From NCBI RefSeq assembly GCF_036417845.1, contig NC_089994.1:12790001-12854000 (forward strand): 64,000 bases of DNA, read 5' to 3'. The notes beneath the pieces are model-generated. The model was not told the DNA's origin, did not search any database, and was given only the letters and a program-made list of their open reading frames with translations. Origin of the DNA: Apteryx mantelli. Its lineage: Eukaryota; Chordata; Aves; Apterygiformes; Apterygidae. The position numbers and the translations under genes were made by a program. Every line of letters begins with the position of its first letter. Within the stretch, counting starts at the first letter, position 1. Positions 32,701-46,699 of the stretch are shown in pieces.

Positions 32701-35700
32701 ACCATGCTTAAGTACTTTATCCTTTGCTATGTTTGATTTTTGATAACATTCTTTTCTGAAGGAAGAATCTGTGCTAATAAAACAATAAATACCTGTATGT
32801 AAAGGTATGTACTTGGATCTAGTGGTTTATTTCCTATACTTGAAGTAGTCTGTGCTAAAACATTGTAGAACAGAGTGTGCTGATTGGGTGATGAAGAAAA
32901 CATCCTACATTGGAGTTCATTATTTTAACATTTATTGACACTTTTTTTCAAAGTTGTATCTGTCCTGCTGTCTTGTAATGATGTTGCTTTCCAGAGCTTC
33001 TTTCTCCAATTTTTGGATGCTGCTTTTCTTAAAGGATAATTCTACGCACAAGGCTCAGAGCATTATTGTTCTAAGGGGAAAATCCTGAGCTGCCAAGTCT
33101 GGAAGTAGACTGCTCCAGGATCTCTTGATGCTTCTCATAAAGAAGCCCCTTTGCCTAATGCAATAGTTACTGTTTTCTTAGCTTGGAAGTCAGAACTGTT
33201 TAAGGCACTCCAGTTAATATAATTTGCCTGTACAGGAGAATCAAAAAGAAATACTTCTCAGTGCTGAGTAAGTTAATAAAATCTACTGTGAGTAACAAAG
33301 ACACGCAAGATGCTTTTGTCTTCTCCATTTTGTGTGCTGCTTTGATTTATAAGGAAAGCACATGCTATAAAAAGTGTTGATCAGTGTGGTAAGCTGAGGT
33401 CTCGGCATATAAGCAATCCAAGCCTTATGATGTTTTTCCTATTCTTGTAGGCATCATAATATAGGAAAATCTTCAAAGAGGAAGATCTCAGCCTAGCAGC
33501 TGGCTTTACACAGCCAAAAGTAGATCAATGAAAAGCTCTTAATTTCAAATAGCATGTGCATGAGTGTGTGACTGTCTTGCGAGCAATAGGAGAATGAAGA
33601 GCATTTATTTCCTTGAATTTCTGGCTTTGTCTTGTGATCTGAGAGCCTATTTAAAGGGTCTTGACAAGGAGTATTAGAGGAAGGCCATCAGGGATTATAT
33701 TGTATTAATAATCAGCTGTGTTTGGTTTGCAAATATTGATCACAGAACTTCTTTTTGAGTGTGAAGACTAGGGGATGGGCCAAGTTTGAGTTGTGAAGCT
33801 AAATGAATATCAGCCTTGATCATTGACTTAGTCTCAGAGGTGCAAACCAGGCACAGTACAGAGCTACCAGATGTACGCTTTTTTTTTTTTAAACATTAAG
33901 CCAAAGACTTAGAAAATATTTTCTTTTAGAACACAGTGGCTGACTAAAAGATTTGAAAGCCTTTGTGGGAGAACTTTAACAGCAGACTGGATGCTTCAAA
34001 GATAAGTTTATATCATTTTAAGTAAACAGGACATCAGGATTAGAGAAATTCTGCAACTCCTCAAAAGATAAAATCTGCATTGTCAGCCTAGACACAATCA
34101 AATCCACACTGGAAGATGATGTTAAGGAAAAGCTGCTGTCAGACCTAGCACCTTAGATACCAAGTCTGAAGGAAACCAAATTTACCATGCTCAAAAAAGC
34201 TACATGATTTAACAGAGACAGAATGTGAACATCTTTTAGTACTGTGGCATAGCACAAACACTTCTTGCTTTTTTCAGTTACTATGTCAGTGACTCCAGAC
34301 AACCTGCTGCCTTTATAAGGTCTATTTCTGGATCGTGCTACATTAGTTAATTATTGGCCTGACTATCTGCAAAATGTCAGTGTGGTTTTGGAATGGATTC
34401 TAGCAAAGAAGCACTTAAACTTGCAGTGTTAATCTTCCCAACTACACTCAAAATGCTATCTTTGACTTGTTTCTCCTAGCACTTGCTAATTCTCATGGCC
34501 ACAGAGTGGAAGTGCTTTCCTCCTGTGAATCCAGTCACTCTCTGACTATTGGCATGAGATGCTGTCTGCTCCAAAGGTTTGAAGCCGGATTGGATGAGAT
34601 GTACTGATTTTTATTTACTTGTTGATTGCTTGTGTCATCCAAAGCCTTTTGAGGCCAGTTCAGCTTTTTAATAAACACTTGGACAGACTTCTCACTTTTT
34701 TTTTCCTGATTCTAATTCTGTGATGTTGAGCATTTATTTTAATACACTACCAGAAGGCAATTCATTGTTTCAAACTATCTCTGTATGTCTAATTTCATGT
34801 ACTTGTTTATGAACTATGGGTTATTTTAGGTTAGGAGAACCTACTCAACTTTCCTAATGCGTTGATAGGGGGTGGTATTCCTTTAAACAATGTGTAGATA
34901 TTCTCATAGTTGCCGTTGTTTTTTGATGTTTCAGAAGCAGCAAAAATATATCAAAACACCAATGCAATATGTACAGTGTAAGCATGTTGCTTCAGAATTT
35001 GGTAAATGTAATGACTTGGACCCTACTCTGTGCATGTAGTTCTTTCATATTATCTTTCATGTGGAGGAAAAAAAAAGTAACAATTTTGTCTTGTTTGGCA
35101 TCTGATATTAATGATTTTATATATCTAATAAATCTGGTAGGAGTTTTGCTGTTTTACCAAGCTCTAAGTCCAGTGGTGTGATGTAGGGGTAAGACAGGTG
35201 GCCTTTGCTTTCTTTCCGGTCTTCTATATTTATTCAATGGAACCCATGAAAGATTACACAATCCCTAATGTTCCTGTTTCCCTTAGCACTAGCCGGGTAG
35301 TCCAGTTCCTATAAATGGAGCTAAATTCCTAAATATATTAGGAACTATATTGCAAAATATGGACTAAACTCGAATATAATTTGTCTGTAACTTTTTCAAA
35401 TACACTGTTTTCAGGCTTAGATAAAGAGATCAAGTTGATCAAGTTCTTAATTTTTCATGATGGACAATTAAAGTGGAATTTTCTTCACCAGATCAATCAA
35501 TTTCTAGGGAAAGTGAATGCATATGACTCCACCTGGTTTCAACAGGGGCTATTACCTTTTGGGATCCTAAAATCTGGAAAAATATAACTCATTCTTTGTC
35601 ATTTATGTGAAGAGGAAACAGCTGTTTAGCAATTTAGAAAACTAGAAAATCCAGGAATTTAGTTATTTTGAGGGAAAGGTCCTGCTTATAATAAAGCAAA

Positions 35701-38514
35701 ACCAAAAAAAGTTGTGAAAGCTTCACAATTCTATGAAAACTGTTTAACTTAAGTTTTGAGCATAAGCCCCTCAATTGATTTAGCTGATTTCCTGGTAGAT
35801 TATTGTGGTTCATATTGTCTGTAAAATTAATGCATTTCTTAGTTATTTGGTTTCTGCTCTTCAAAAGGAATGGGGAAAGGTTCCTCCAAATCATAGCATC
35901 TGGCTTGTGTTGGTTTCTACCGAGGGCTGCTTTGGCTAGAATTAAATTCATTATTTTAGTAGTTTTGTCCCCTGTTAATCACAACTGATAGTCTCCTGTG
36001 AAACCCCTCTACTATTTTCACTACTTTAATAAAACTGCCATGCATGTAAAGCTGTAATTCTACAACAGAGCATGTCTTTTGATATTTATTCTTGTTCTTT
36101 GTGAAATATGTTTTGTAGGAGTTATTCAGGTACAAGCTATTTCGGCAAATGTTATTAAAAATGGTATTTGAAAGGAAATGGGTTAGGTAGAGTTATATGA
36201 AATACGGTGAAGCCTAAAAGCAGGATTAGGTCTATAGCTTTGCTATGGATCCAAAAATCACCTTTTGTCTGTTGTGGGGCCTGGATTTTCATATCCAAAC
36301 CTATAGCATCTGTTTTCTTTATTTTAGAATTTGCTTTCTTGTGGACTGATTAATATGATGTTTTTGTCACATCTCTGATGCTCAACTGAGCATCCTATGG
36401 ATGGAATATGTTCCTAGATAATTTCTTGTTGTTGTTTTCCTTTAACCATTTTGTTCTGGGACTAATTCTGGAGTAGAAACATCTGATGTGGCATTCAGTA
36501 GAGATGCTGGAGACCCAGGCCTAGCTTTGCCTGGTTTGGTGCAGGAGGTTAAATCTGTCTTCCATATCCTAAGTGCTGTCATCCTTGGGTAGTTTGCTAG
36601 TCTGGTGTGGTGCACTTCTGATTTCTCTCTCTGGATTTTGTGTGGAAAGGGGGAAACTATTCTGATCAAACAAACATAAAGTGAGGTTTCAAAAGCCTGT
36701 GTTTCACAGAACTGACATTTTCCAACCAGGGAACAAGAATTTTAAGGCTAATTATAGTTAATTAACTCTGGATAGAGATCTTCAAGTTATGCTAGCTGGC
36801 TATGTCATGCCTTTGGGCCTCCAGAAGAAAGAATGGGCTTGCAGTCTGTCCTGCAAAGATTTGAAAAACACAATGCTAAAGAGAAAATTCCTGCTTCTCT
36901 CCAATTTAGGAACATCCTTGGCTGTGGGAATTAAAAGAAGGATTTAGCTAATAATTCATCTCTGGGAGGTAGAAATCTGTAAGTGACTCTTGTTCCTACC
37001 TAATTAACGCTTATTTATTTGGAAAAAGAAACAGTGCTTATGGTTGTAAGAAACTCAAAATTCCAGCAATGTCAAAAATATTCACCTGGAGGACTTCAGC
37101 ATTCTTTTTCCTTGTTCTTTTCTGTGGGCACTACTTATTACTGCAATAAGAAGTTTGAGGGTGACTGAACATCAGGTGTTTCAGGAATGCAAGAGACAGT
37201 GCCATTGTGTTCTCAAATGGATAGGTGTCTGCAGAAGTACTTCACCTAAGGAATCATTGGGTACAGTTTCGCCATGAGACAGGATCTGACCCTACAAGCA
37301 CTCAACATACTGCATGCTATGCAACGTGTATGTTATTAGTGTTAGTACAGCTACCAGGCTAATAGCGTACTGTGAAAACATCTTGAGATGGGAAGATTGT
37401 GGCTTCACGCTTGTGTGAGCTATCCAACCTCCAAAACAGGATGTTTCCCCGTCAGCTGTTAGTGATGGAGAGAGAATGTCCTGTTCTAGAGACTCCCTTT
37501 CACCTTATGACTAGTGGTCACTGAAGAGTAGACACTGAGTATGCATAAGGAATCTCTACAGACTAGTCTATGAACCAGAGCATTTTTCAACTCTCATATG
37601 TGATGTGTTTGCATGGATTAAAAGTATGTGTGTCTTTGCACATCTCTGCATTAGGCATAGCCCCTGCTACCTCTTCACAGCTTTGATTTGACAGTGATGA
37701 CTTTCTACACATGCATCCAAATGTGGCAAGTGTATCACTAAACATTATTCACAGATAATTTATTGATCTTCATTCTCAAAGCAGTGCTCAGGAAACCAAC
37801 AACATAGAATGTAGTGAAATATCTTAGGGTATCCACACGGGCAATTCAAATGCTTTTTTACTCACATATAGTGGATAAACTGCTGTGCCAGTACCCGTGT
37901 TGTGTATTTATTAAAAATGTATTCTTGTGCTTTAAGGTACTTGTTACTGTCTTCATGTCTGATAGCAGAGAGAAAGAATGACACATTTACTATAAATCAG
38001 CACATGGGTACTGGCTTTCTGTTGAGAGAAATATTATTTATTAGAGCAGCAGTTGGCAGCACTTACTGCCAACTTTTCTCATCTATTTAGGTGATGGATA
38101 GTAGTAGTCTCACTGCATTGCCAGATGCATCTTTGGTCATGTGCTATTGTGCTCTTTGTGTAGGAATAATGTACTGTTTGAAACACTTTATGAAAGTGTT
38201 GCAGTCTGCTATACAAACCTAACTTCCCAGTAATTGAAACATATTGTTTATTTTAAGATTTGTTCTGTTATTCTGTACAACATATGGGGATTAAACCCAT
38301 ATAAAAATGTACTAATGCTTTGTAAAGAGAAGTCTGATTGTACCCTGAAAATGCAAAAAGGCAAATATAACGTCTTGGATAACTTCTGTCTACTTACTGT
38401 TAGTGATGTATCTGTTAAAAAAGAGTGTGTTCTATGGAGACAGGGCATGGCCTAACTGGAAGAAAGCAAACTTCTATTCTTTTCCTTATTCAGAAGATGT
38501 GTTACACTGAAAGC

Positions 38515-38630
38515 AATACAGGAATGGTATAGTAAAGCTGGGGACCAATCTCCGGATTTTGAGTCCTAGTCCTATTTTGAGCATAGGCACAAATTTCTTG
38601 ACTACCTAAAACTAGCTGTCCCTCAGAGTG
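38515..38630 (+). mobile_element. Old tRNA-SINE fragment (MIR-like), weak
   Basis: The order of words (tagtaaagctgggga, ttttgagtcctagtcc, caaatttcttgac, agctgtccctc) follows the tRNA-derived 5' half of MIR-like SINEs, as in 'ggactgggagtcaggactcctgggttc...'. Divergence is high. Confidence 0.4.
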
Positions 38631-40349
38631 GAGTCTGCATTAGGATTTTGTCTTAGAAAATTTTTGATAGCTTTCCAAATTTTCACATGTGTGTTGCACT
38701 GAATTGTGGTCAGGATGCCAGGAAACATTACTATTTTCTTCCACACTGAGTAGGAAAAGAAACTGAGCTATTTGGTTGCTGCCAAGTTTAAGATTCTGTC
38801 AAGTACCTCATCTTCTGGAGCAAGCCCACAGAAAATATTACTGTAACTGTGAACTGAAGCTGAGCAATAAACTTGGATCAAGGTCAAAGTTGAATTATAC
38901 CCCAAAGTGTTTTGGGGTTGTTTTGGCCTGATCCTTGGGTATAGTGAAAGGCTACTCACAAGCCTGGCGCAGGGCTGAACCTGGTTGCCTTTCTTTATCT
39001 GAACCTTGAGCTTAGTTTTCATTCGTATTTTAAACATCTTAGCTTTTTTGCATGTCCTGAGTTTAAACACTTCAGACTTGTCTTCATGGCCAAAATGACT
39101 GCATAGCATTATATTTGAGTTACTCCTCTAGTGGCTGCACGATGGAGTTCCTTCAGCTCAAACTAATTTAAATGGTGCTGATTACACAGTGCTTAGATAA
39201 CGGTGCTGAAGCAGTTGAATTTGTAGTTGGGAATAGCTAAGAGTCAGGGGCTCTCCAGCTCATCTGTTGAGAGGCATGCTACTTATAACTGCTTTACCAG
39301 GTAAGCGACTGTTAGTTGTGGACAAGAGTTTGCCTTATTCACTTGAGTTTTGCCCTGAAGCTGTTGGTTATTCTGGTCATTATTTTCCTTACTCAGTAAG
39401 TCAGGGATAGTTGTAACGGGATAGTTTTCCACCTTAGGGGCTATCTGTTCCTATGCAGTATATTGTGCAGTACTGAGAAAAGGCATCTCTAAAAGGTCTT
39501 TGGGGCAAAGGTGAATTAGACGCTGTACAACTTTCGGCACAATGGCACAGAGATCCAGGACATGAGGCCTATTCTTAGGCATGCAGCAGTAATAAATGCA
39601 GGACAAATGTTTCCAATTATATTCTATTTATTGCATTGCCTTAGTGTCCTTAGCTAAAGCAATAGAACAAAACCAACTCTTGACAGCAGCAAGTAGTAAT
39701 ATCTTAAGAAAAAAATCCACAAAAATATGCACCAAACAAGCCTTGGATTTTCTTCAAATGAGGAGCAGGGAGGGGGGAGCTCATTATTCTTCCACCATGC
39801 AGCTGCTGTGCTTGGTAATTAGAGAAAGAAATGAAAAGCTTTCAGTTCATTTCTGTGCTTTGTTTTTAATGCACCAGTGGAGGAGCAGACACACCAAAAG
39901 CCTGTGAGAGAGATCTTTTTGCTTGATCTTTGAAGGGTAGGGGAGTTCTTCGAGCTAGCTAATGCTGCTTCTAATAATAGGTGTGAACCTTGCAAATCTA
40001 TTGAGAGTCTACTTGTGTTCAATTTAAATTATTCAGTTTTGGGGTACCTCCATTGCAAATACATGTAAAAGCTAATTTACTCGCCTTCCCCTCCTTATTT
40101 GTCCTTCAGGTTATGTGTGTGAGCATCATACATGCTTGACATTATTGTGAGTTTACTTGAAAGGAGGTATGCATTTACTCTGCAATCTGTAGGACTGAGT
40201 TTATAAGGCCCTTCCAAGGGACAGAATAAGGCGTAATCCCTCTAGCCATGCACACAGGCACATATCCATGCTTCCATTACTCTGTACTGTTAAAGGGCTA
40301 CATAGATGCTTGCATATTGCAACTCAAAGGGTAGCATAATTTGTAACTA

Positions 40350-40510
40350 AATCAGAGGACTGGAAGTCAGAAGTCTGGCTTCACCTAGTTGTGCTATCAG
40401 TTTGCTGTTTGTGACCGTATCTTGCTTTATGTCTACCACTCAGTGCAACACAGTGACTTCTGGAGGTACATAAATAGCTGAATGAGACTGGTCTTATAAG
40501 ATCTCCCTCA
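40350..40510 (+). mobile_element. Old tRNA-SINE fragment (MIR-like)
   Basis: aggactggaagtcagaagtc, then ttgctgtttgtgacc, matches the tRNA-related part and core of MIR-like SINEs ('...gctgtgtgacc...'). Its 3' part is hard to follow. Confidence 0.55.
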
Positions 40511-40827
40511 AGGAATACTTCTGGCTTTGCAGGGTTTCAGCAGAGTCCTTTTTGCGGTGTACAGGCATCTATATTTTCATTTATCTGAAATGTTTTCCAA
40601 ACTGAGAGTTTCAGCACATCAGTAGTGGTGTCCTTTTTTTCCCCTCCTCCCTCTTCTCTCAGTTCAGTTCTAATATCCAAACAATCCCGAGTTCACATGT
40701 GTTTTATGACAGTTCTCTCTGGTAATAGTTTGGAATTTGATTAGTAGAATAGAAAAGTGTAGAAAATATGCCAGTAATCTTCTGTAACTGTACTCCTTTA
40801 ATTGCAAGTAGGTGTGTGCAGCGGGGA

Positions 40828-40905
40828 AGAGACCAGGGAAAGACAATTGTCCCAAAGAGCTTATATGCCAACAAGAGAGATGTCAAGTAGAAGCTGGGAA
40901 TCATA
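40828..40905 (+). repeat. Old interspersed-repeat fragment ('cccaaagagcttat' type)
   Basis: The stretch gacaattgtcccaaagagct, then tatatgccaacaagagag, resembles the 'tccctgccccaaagagcttacagtct' tail seen in old amniote SINE/LINE copies. It lies about 320 bases after the SINE fragment ending near 40510. Confidence 0.5.
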
Positions 40906-40999
40906 ATGAACAATCTCTCCTTGTTTCCCTACAATTATTGATACTGGCTATCTGTAACGTATACTACAGTTGTCTTCATTTCAAAAACAGTCCACTGTC

Positions 41000-43170
41000 C
41001 TCATTATACAACTATATTACAAGATGCAAGTGTACAAAAATACTAGGCATCTCATAGAATAAGCTTTTTTTCTTGTCACTGTTTTGTTGATTCCTTCTGC
41101 CCCCATCCCCCCCAACCTTCATGGGTGTAATCACTAACTGGACTTTGTAATTAGAGAAGAAACATGAAGGATGTGCTGCTTGTCTGTTTTTGGCAGAGAA
41201 AGGCTCTAATCATTGATATAACTGAGAAGGGAATTAGGAGGGATGGTTAGTTTTTGTAGACGAGGTGAAAAGTCATTTGCAGATTTTCTGTGAATGTTAA
41301 TGATTAAAAGAGACAATCAGTTGCATCCATTCAAATCAAAGTGAGGACTGCTGGCTGGCAAAGATTTCACATTGGTCTGCTTGGTGTGTAGGAGTAGTGA
41401 TCTTTGTGATTTATTCAGAAATTTTCCTTTCAGATACACTAACTTGAACAGAACCAGCTATTGATGTCATATTTATATTCATATCCTGTTGACTGTCTGG
41501 CATGTGTAAATGACTTCGGAAATGTGCATTTTTCAGCAATTTTGAAGCAATAAATTCTTTGCCAAGAGATCTAGTGTATTTGGAAGGTGAGAGGGAACTG
41601 AAAGTTTCTATGTGCAGATGACATCATAAAATAACAAAAAACCATGAAGCACTGCTTGTAGCATGCGAAGCTGTTTGGCCAGATTCATATGTGCACTATG
41701 ACCCACATTGTCTGTGCAAGGCAGAAGAGGGGCCTTGGCTCCCTGGGAGTGGTTATAGTTCCTTGATACTCATGTGCATGCTGATAGATTATTACTCCTT
41801 CCCAAAGTTGCCTCTTTATTAGTGACACAGTCCTTCTCTGCAGCTTTTCTTGTATGACAAAAATGGCTGGTAGCGGGAGATAACTTTGGTGTCCCTGTGT
41901 CATGTAAGAGCGGATCTTTTTTAGGAAGTAAAAGGACATGCAAATAGAATGAATGGAGGTTCAGAAAGGTTCATTGTAGAAACCAGTATCTTGATTTTTT
42001 TACTTTTTTGAGATGCCTAAAAAGGAAGCCATTCCAAACCTAGGTTTTGCATCCTTTATCACTTCTTCTCCCCGGTAAACATTCGGTTATTTGAAAATGA
42101 AATGCAAGCTTTCATGCCAACAGTACTACAAGAGGCTGGAACCAGATGTTCATTTAAAATTATTAGCAGCTAGACAGTAATAAGCACATTAATGTTAGGG
42201 TTAGAGTGTCCCTAACAGTGCGACATCTTACTTTTCCCAGGCACCTGTGTGTCTGACATATCCCAAATGTTTGCAGTGACACTATCAAGTGTTCAGAGGA
42301 CTGAGTTCAGTCCTATTTACAGATGCGATGTATGTGTGTGGAAATTTCTGCATATGAAATGCAGGGTGCTTTCCTGCTTAGGTCAACAAAGTCTATTAAG
42401 TTTGCTTGTCTAACGTTTGTTAGAGACGCATGATAAATGCTTATTTAGTTAATGTCTCATGCCTGTCAGGATGAGCTGAAGGAGATTAGTTGCAAATAAT
42501 TGCCATTGGAACACTTGAGTTATGTGAAACTGAATTAACTGAGAAAATTTGTTCTAGTCTGCATCAACCACACACCAACCTCCTGGGAAAAAAAGAGCGT
42601 GAGAGTCTCTGCAGGCTAGTGGGAGTGCTTTAGGCAGCAGCTATTAGTGAACACTATTGCTTACTAGCTATGGATTTTTTTTACTCCTGTTTGGCACAAT
42701 CCATTATTTGTGCCTCTCTTACAATCTCCCAATCAGCCAAATTATGATCATGTTGAACTCTTAAGCATAAGCATTACAAAAAAAAGGAGAAAAGCTTTTG
42801 AGAAAGGTGTAATGTTTCTTTGTATGCATAATGCATTACCAGTGACACTTATGTATGATTTGCCTGAAAATGTGCTGATTGTAGCAGCATATTTATTTGC
42901 AATAAAGTGTTATTCTATGCCTGCAGGTTGTGTATTAAACAACTTTAATTAGAGAAGATAGATTAACCAGGAAACTCATACAGATTAACATAATATGGGT
43001 AAAACAGTATTTATATGGTGCAGTGTCACTGTAACCCTCTTTCACAACTGTAATCTCTTTGTTGCTTCCTTTACACCTCCAACCTGCTGATTGTATTAGC
43101 AATTTCCAGCAGGGGCAGAAGCCTTGGATAATTCATGCCGGTTGTTCAGAGTATTATGAAGCTATCTCAG
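41000..43170. other. Intergenic, no gene recognised; repeat-free part
   Basis: No coding frame or repeat is recognised. About 42,370-42,960 is rich in TAAT-type and octamer-like words and lacks any repeat resemblance, so it could contain a conserved non-coding element. That is only a guess without alignments. Confidence 0.5.
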
Positions 43171-43179
43171 TTATGTGTA

Positions 43180-43255
43180 GTAAGAACCAGATCTTGATTT
43201 CATTAAAGTAGATGGCAAAGCTCCCATTGACTTAAGTGGGATCAGAATTCTGATT
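43180..43255 (+). repeat. Old interspersed-repeat fragment ('cattgacttaagtggga' type)
   Basis: gatggcaaagctcccattga, then cttaagtgggatcagaattc, is a familiar worn motif in sauropsid genomes ('ctcccattgacttcaatgggagcagaat'). It probably derives from an old CR1/L3-like LINE end or associated SINE. Confidence 0.5.
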
Positions 43256-43259
43256 TCAA

Positions 43260-46200
43260 AGAGGAAATGAATTGTCCTAAGTGTGTGTTCGTAAATATGC
43301 AAAGCACCTCAGGATAATTTGAATGGTATAAGATTGAAAATAAAATACCACTTTAACATGTCACAAAAATTACGTGAGTAATATACTTTCTTATCATCAG
43401 TAGATGACCTCTCAGAATTGCTTATCTTTTTTCTTTCTACTTAGGTTAAATAACCTTGATGTGATGACAATCTGACCACAATTCCTTTCAAGGAAATGGC
43501 TTGAAAATACAAAGTATATTTAATCTTGTTAAGGGTGACCACATGGAAAAAAAATTAACATCCCATGTAATGAAGCTGTCAGTGATGTCATATGGCGAAT
43601 GAATACTGCGAATCAATACAAGTTGTTCTGCTTGTCAGCATTCAGGAAACAAGTATGTTAAAACTTGGCAGCAAAATCTTAAAATATAGGCAGGAATTGA
43701 ATTGTAAAACTATTAATTTCCCTGTCTTATAATAACTTGATTTAGCCAGAACAGATTTACACCAAGCCTATTACTAGCTACGGAGAGAATTATTGAATAG
43801 GCACACAGAATTTCAGACTAACACAAACATGAACAAAGATGATATTTCATTAAGACACTTGTACTTTACAGCTCGCCAAGAATCACTGGTAAGCCTACTC
43901 TAAGCAGCACTAGATAGTGCTGCATAGTCTTCAGCTGAGCTCTTCGGGTCCACATATAGTATCCTAAATGAAAAAGGCCCCCAAAAAGTGGCATCAGAAA
44001 AAATTTCTCTTGAGTTTTGTAACTGTTTGTTTCTTTAAAGTAAATTTCCATTCTTGCTACACTTGGCTTCATAGATTGTTCTTGTACAAAGTATGGGATA
44101 ACTTTCAAGAGCAAAAGGGAGGACATCATATTTGAGTGCAGCACAAGTAGCTCTGAGACCACAAAGAACTCCAAAGCCTAAATGACATCCGAAGAAATAC
44201 ATTTCCTCCAAAAAGAGATCTTGCATTGTGTTGGGACTCTGTGCACTGAAAGGTACAAATGCTCATGAACAGTGAGTAGATCAGACTTATTAACCCCCCC
44301 TCCCCCCCGGTGTCACCGGTTGCGAGTCATTCACAGAATTTGCTCTCACTGTGGGCTATGCTAGCATGCCATGTTCTTAAGGACTCTCAAAACACTTTCT
44401 ACACTTTAATAATATACGGGTGGTGATTTTGCTACCAAAATGCTGTCACTTTTCAGGCAAAGCCTGGCAGCTACTTAGGTGCTATTAGCAGTGCTATGTA
44501 GCAGCTACAGCAGCTAGCACAGCTGCTTACATGCAAAGGAAATGTGGATAGCCAAGTAGCAGGTAAATATCTTGGTAATTTAAGATCATGTTAGAAGGAA
44601 GTTGTACATTATGAAGAACCTATTTGTCACAGTATGAACTGCTCTATATGTCTGTATAAATCTCTTCATGAAGTATGTGGGTTGATGCCTCTTCTGTTGG
44701 GAGAAAGTAATTTGTGATCATAATGGGCATCACAAGTTTTTATCTCCTGTCCAGTGGGGAACAGGATCATTAGCATAGCATACAGAACAGCCAGGCTTGG
44801 ACATCTAGTTCTTGTATCAACTGTAGTGAATTATCAGTTCCAGAGAGTGCTTAAGTACTATTGTAGAAGTCTTGTCTGTGCTCTAATGCTGTCTGATTCT
44901 GCTTAGTTGGGAGATCTGGGTGATTTGTTCCCTGAAGAGTAAGCTACATAGTTTAGACAAACTGGTCACTAATTTTTATAGAGCTGTATTTTTTTTCCAC
45001 TATTGTCATCAGTCTGAGTGATTTTTATATACCTTTTTTAATGGGTGCATTTGTAGTCAGGCAATTATCGTTTTGTCATCGTGGCTAAACTGAAAAGAGC
45101 ATTGTGCAAAAATGACAGCGCTATCTATGTTTCAGTATTGCTGAACCTAAGCAATACGCTCTTCATCTCATAACTGTATCCGTCTGTAGTCTTCCCTTCC
45201 CTGTCTCTAGAGCAACAACAGCCGAGCAGCTGCTTGATCACATGTGGATTGCATATTATAAGGCATCTAACTTGTATTCTGATCTTGAGGTGACTTACTA
45301 CCTGCAAAGCTAAGGACCCCATGGCCTGCATGTATGCTGCAGTCTCTTGTGTAACTAGAAGACCTGTAACAACACAGCATTAATAATAAGTTTAGGTTGG
45401 ATTTTTTTTTTTTTTTTAATGAGTAGTTATTTTACACTCATGCCCCCTTTATTCCTAGGTGGCAGTGTATATTGATAATAAAGATGCCATCAGCTAATCA
45501 TAACCACTTACAAAACTAGGATGCTTGCAAGCACACACTGAATAGCTTAGGGACCTCCATTAAATGGAATATTACTGTAATTATTAATGTAAGTAGAAAT
45601 ACTAGTAGAGCCAAAGTGGAAATACTAGTCAGTATTTTGATTTTAGTTGTCACAGCTCTGACTTTACAGAGTGCTTGTCAGACTTGCAGCTCTGTTGTGA
45701 AAAGCAATATAGTTAACATAGCTGGGCCAAATGTAACTTAACGAGTTCAAGCGATATAAAGCGAAGGTGTTGCAGCAATAATCCTGGTCACTTACTGAGG
45801 TTCTAGCTTGTACTGGTATGCGTGCCCTATATGTGCTGTGATGTCTGCCTGGAGTATCTGGACAGCAGTCACACCCTTCACAAGAGTGTCTTGTGCAAAC
45901 TGATGACTCTTCTCTGAGAAGGTCCAGGGATGCTTTCATCCTCTAATGGTCCTTAGTCGCACCTCCCAGCCTAGTGCTTGCACTTCTGAAAGATGTGTAG
46001 TCTAGTACAGAGTAATGCAGAGATGCTGAAGGAACTAGCTCAGAACCACAGCTGAACAGCTGTGTCAAGGCACTGCTGCTGCTTCTGGACCTACTGGTCC
46101 TGCCAAGGGCCCCCTGTTCTCACCTACTGACACTGCTGTGATACTTTCAGGTATTTCCACATGCTGCTGTTCTGGACTGAATAGACTGATTTCCAAGAGT

Positions 46201-46690
46201 GAGCTCAGAGGTTGTTCAGCCCATATCAGTTATAACTTATTTTTCCCTCTGAGACATATGGATTAATTCTCCCATAATGCTAGATGTTGCCTGAGCATGT
46301 ATATAGCTACGAGAATACATAGAACAAGATTTAAAAGTCTTGTTAAGCTCTTGCTCTGTTCTCTTTGCTTTCCTCCTTAACATTTTCGGGGGGATTTCTA
46401 ATTAGTAGAGCTACTTAGAACACATGGGAGAGGACTGAAAGAAGAAAAAAATAAAGGGGGAGGGAGCAGGAAACATGTAGTAGAGAAAAATATGTTCTTG
46501 CAAATTTTGTTTTTTAAATGAAATCTTCAAACAAGCTCCCCTAGCATTTGGAAAAAATATATAAAATCACTCATGCTAAATTCCATAAAGCTCTTGGGAT
46601 TCCTGCTCTTTTTTATTTGTGAATAGTGTTCTCTCATCCAACTGTAACATAAGATTCATGAAGAGCCACAGACCATTTATCCTCACCTCT
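43260..46690. other. Intergenic, no gene recognised
   Basis: Unique AT-rich sequence with a C-rich stretch at 44296-44309, a T15-16 run near 45403-45418 and a dense cluster of CAGC words at about 44470-44530. No coding exon or RNA gene is recognised. Confidence 0.65.
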
Positions 46691-46699
46691 CCCTACCTG

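Larger units (their letters stand above)
27780..38500. other. Intergenic, no gene recognised
   Basis: About 10.7 kb of AT-rich sequence without any frame that looks coding. It holds a T22 run (29241-29262), an A/G-rich tract (about 29362-29394) and a perfect palindrome (29734-29755). No tRNA, rRNA or known ncRNA is recognised. Confidence 0.7.

Noticed and set aside
43866..44226. Two overlapping minus-strand frames that read like a hydrophobic protein with a frameshift
   Set aside because: I considered a processed pseudogene of a small membrane protein. I could not match any family, there is no A-tail at the correct end, and AT-rich DNA often gives hydrophobic translations.
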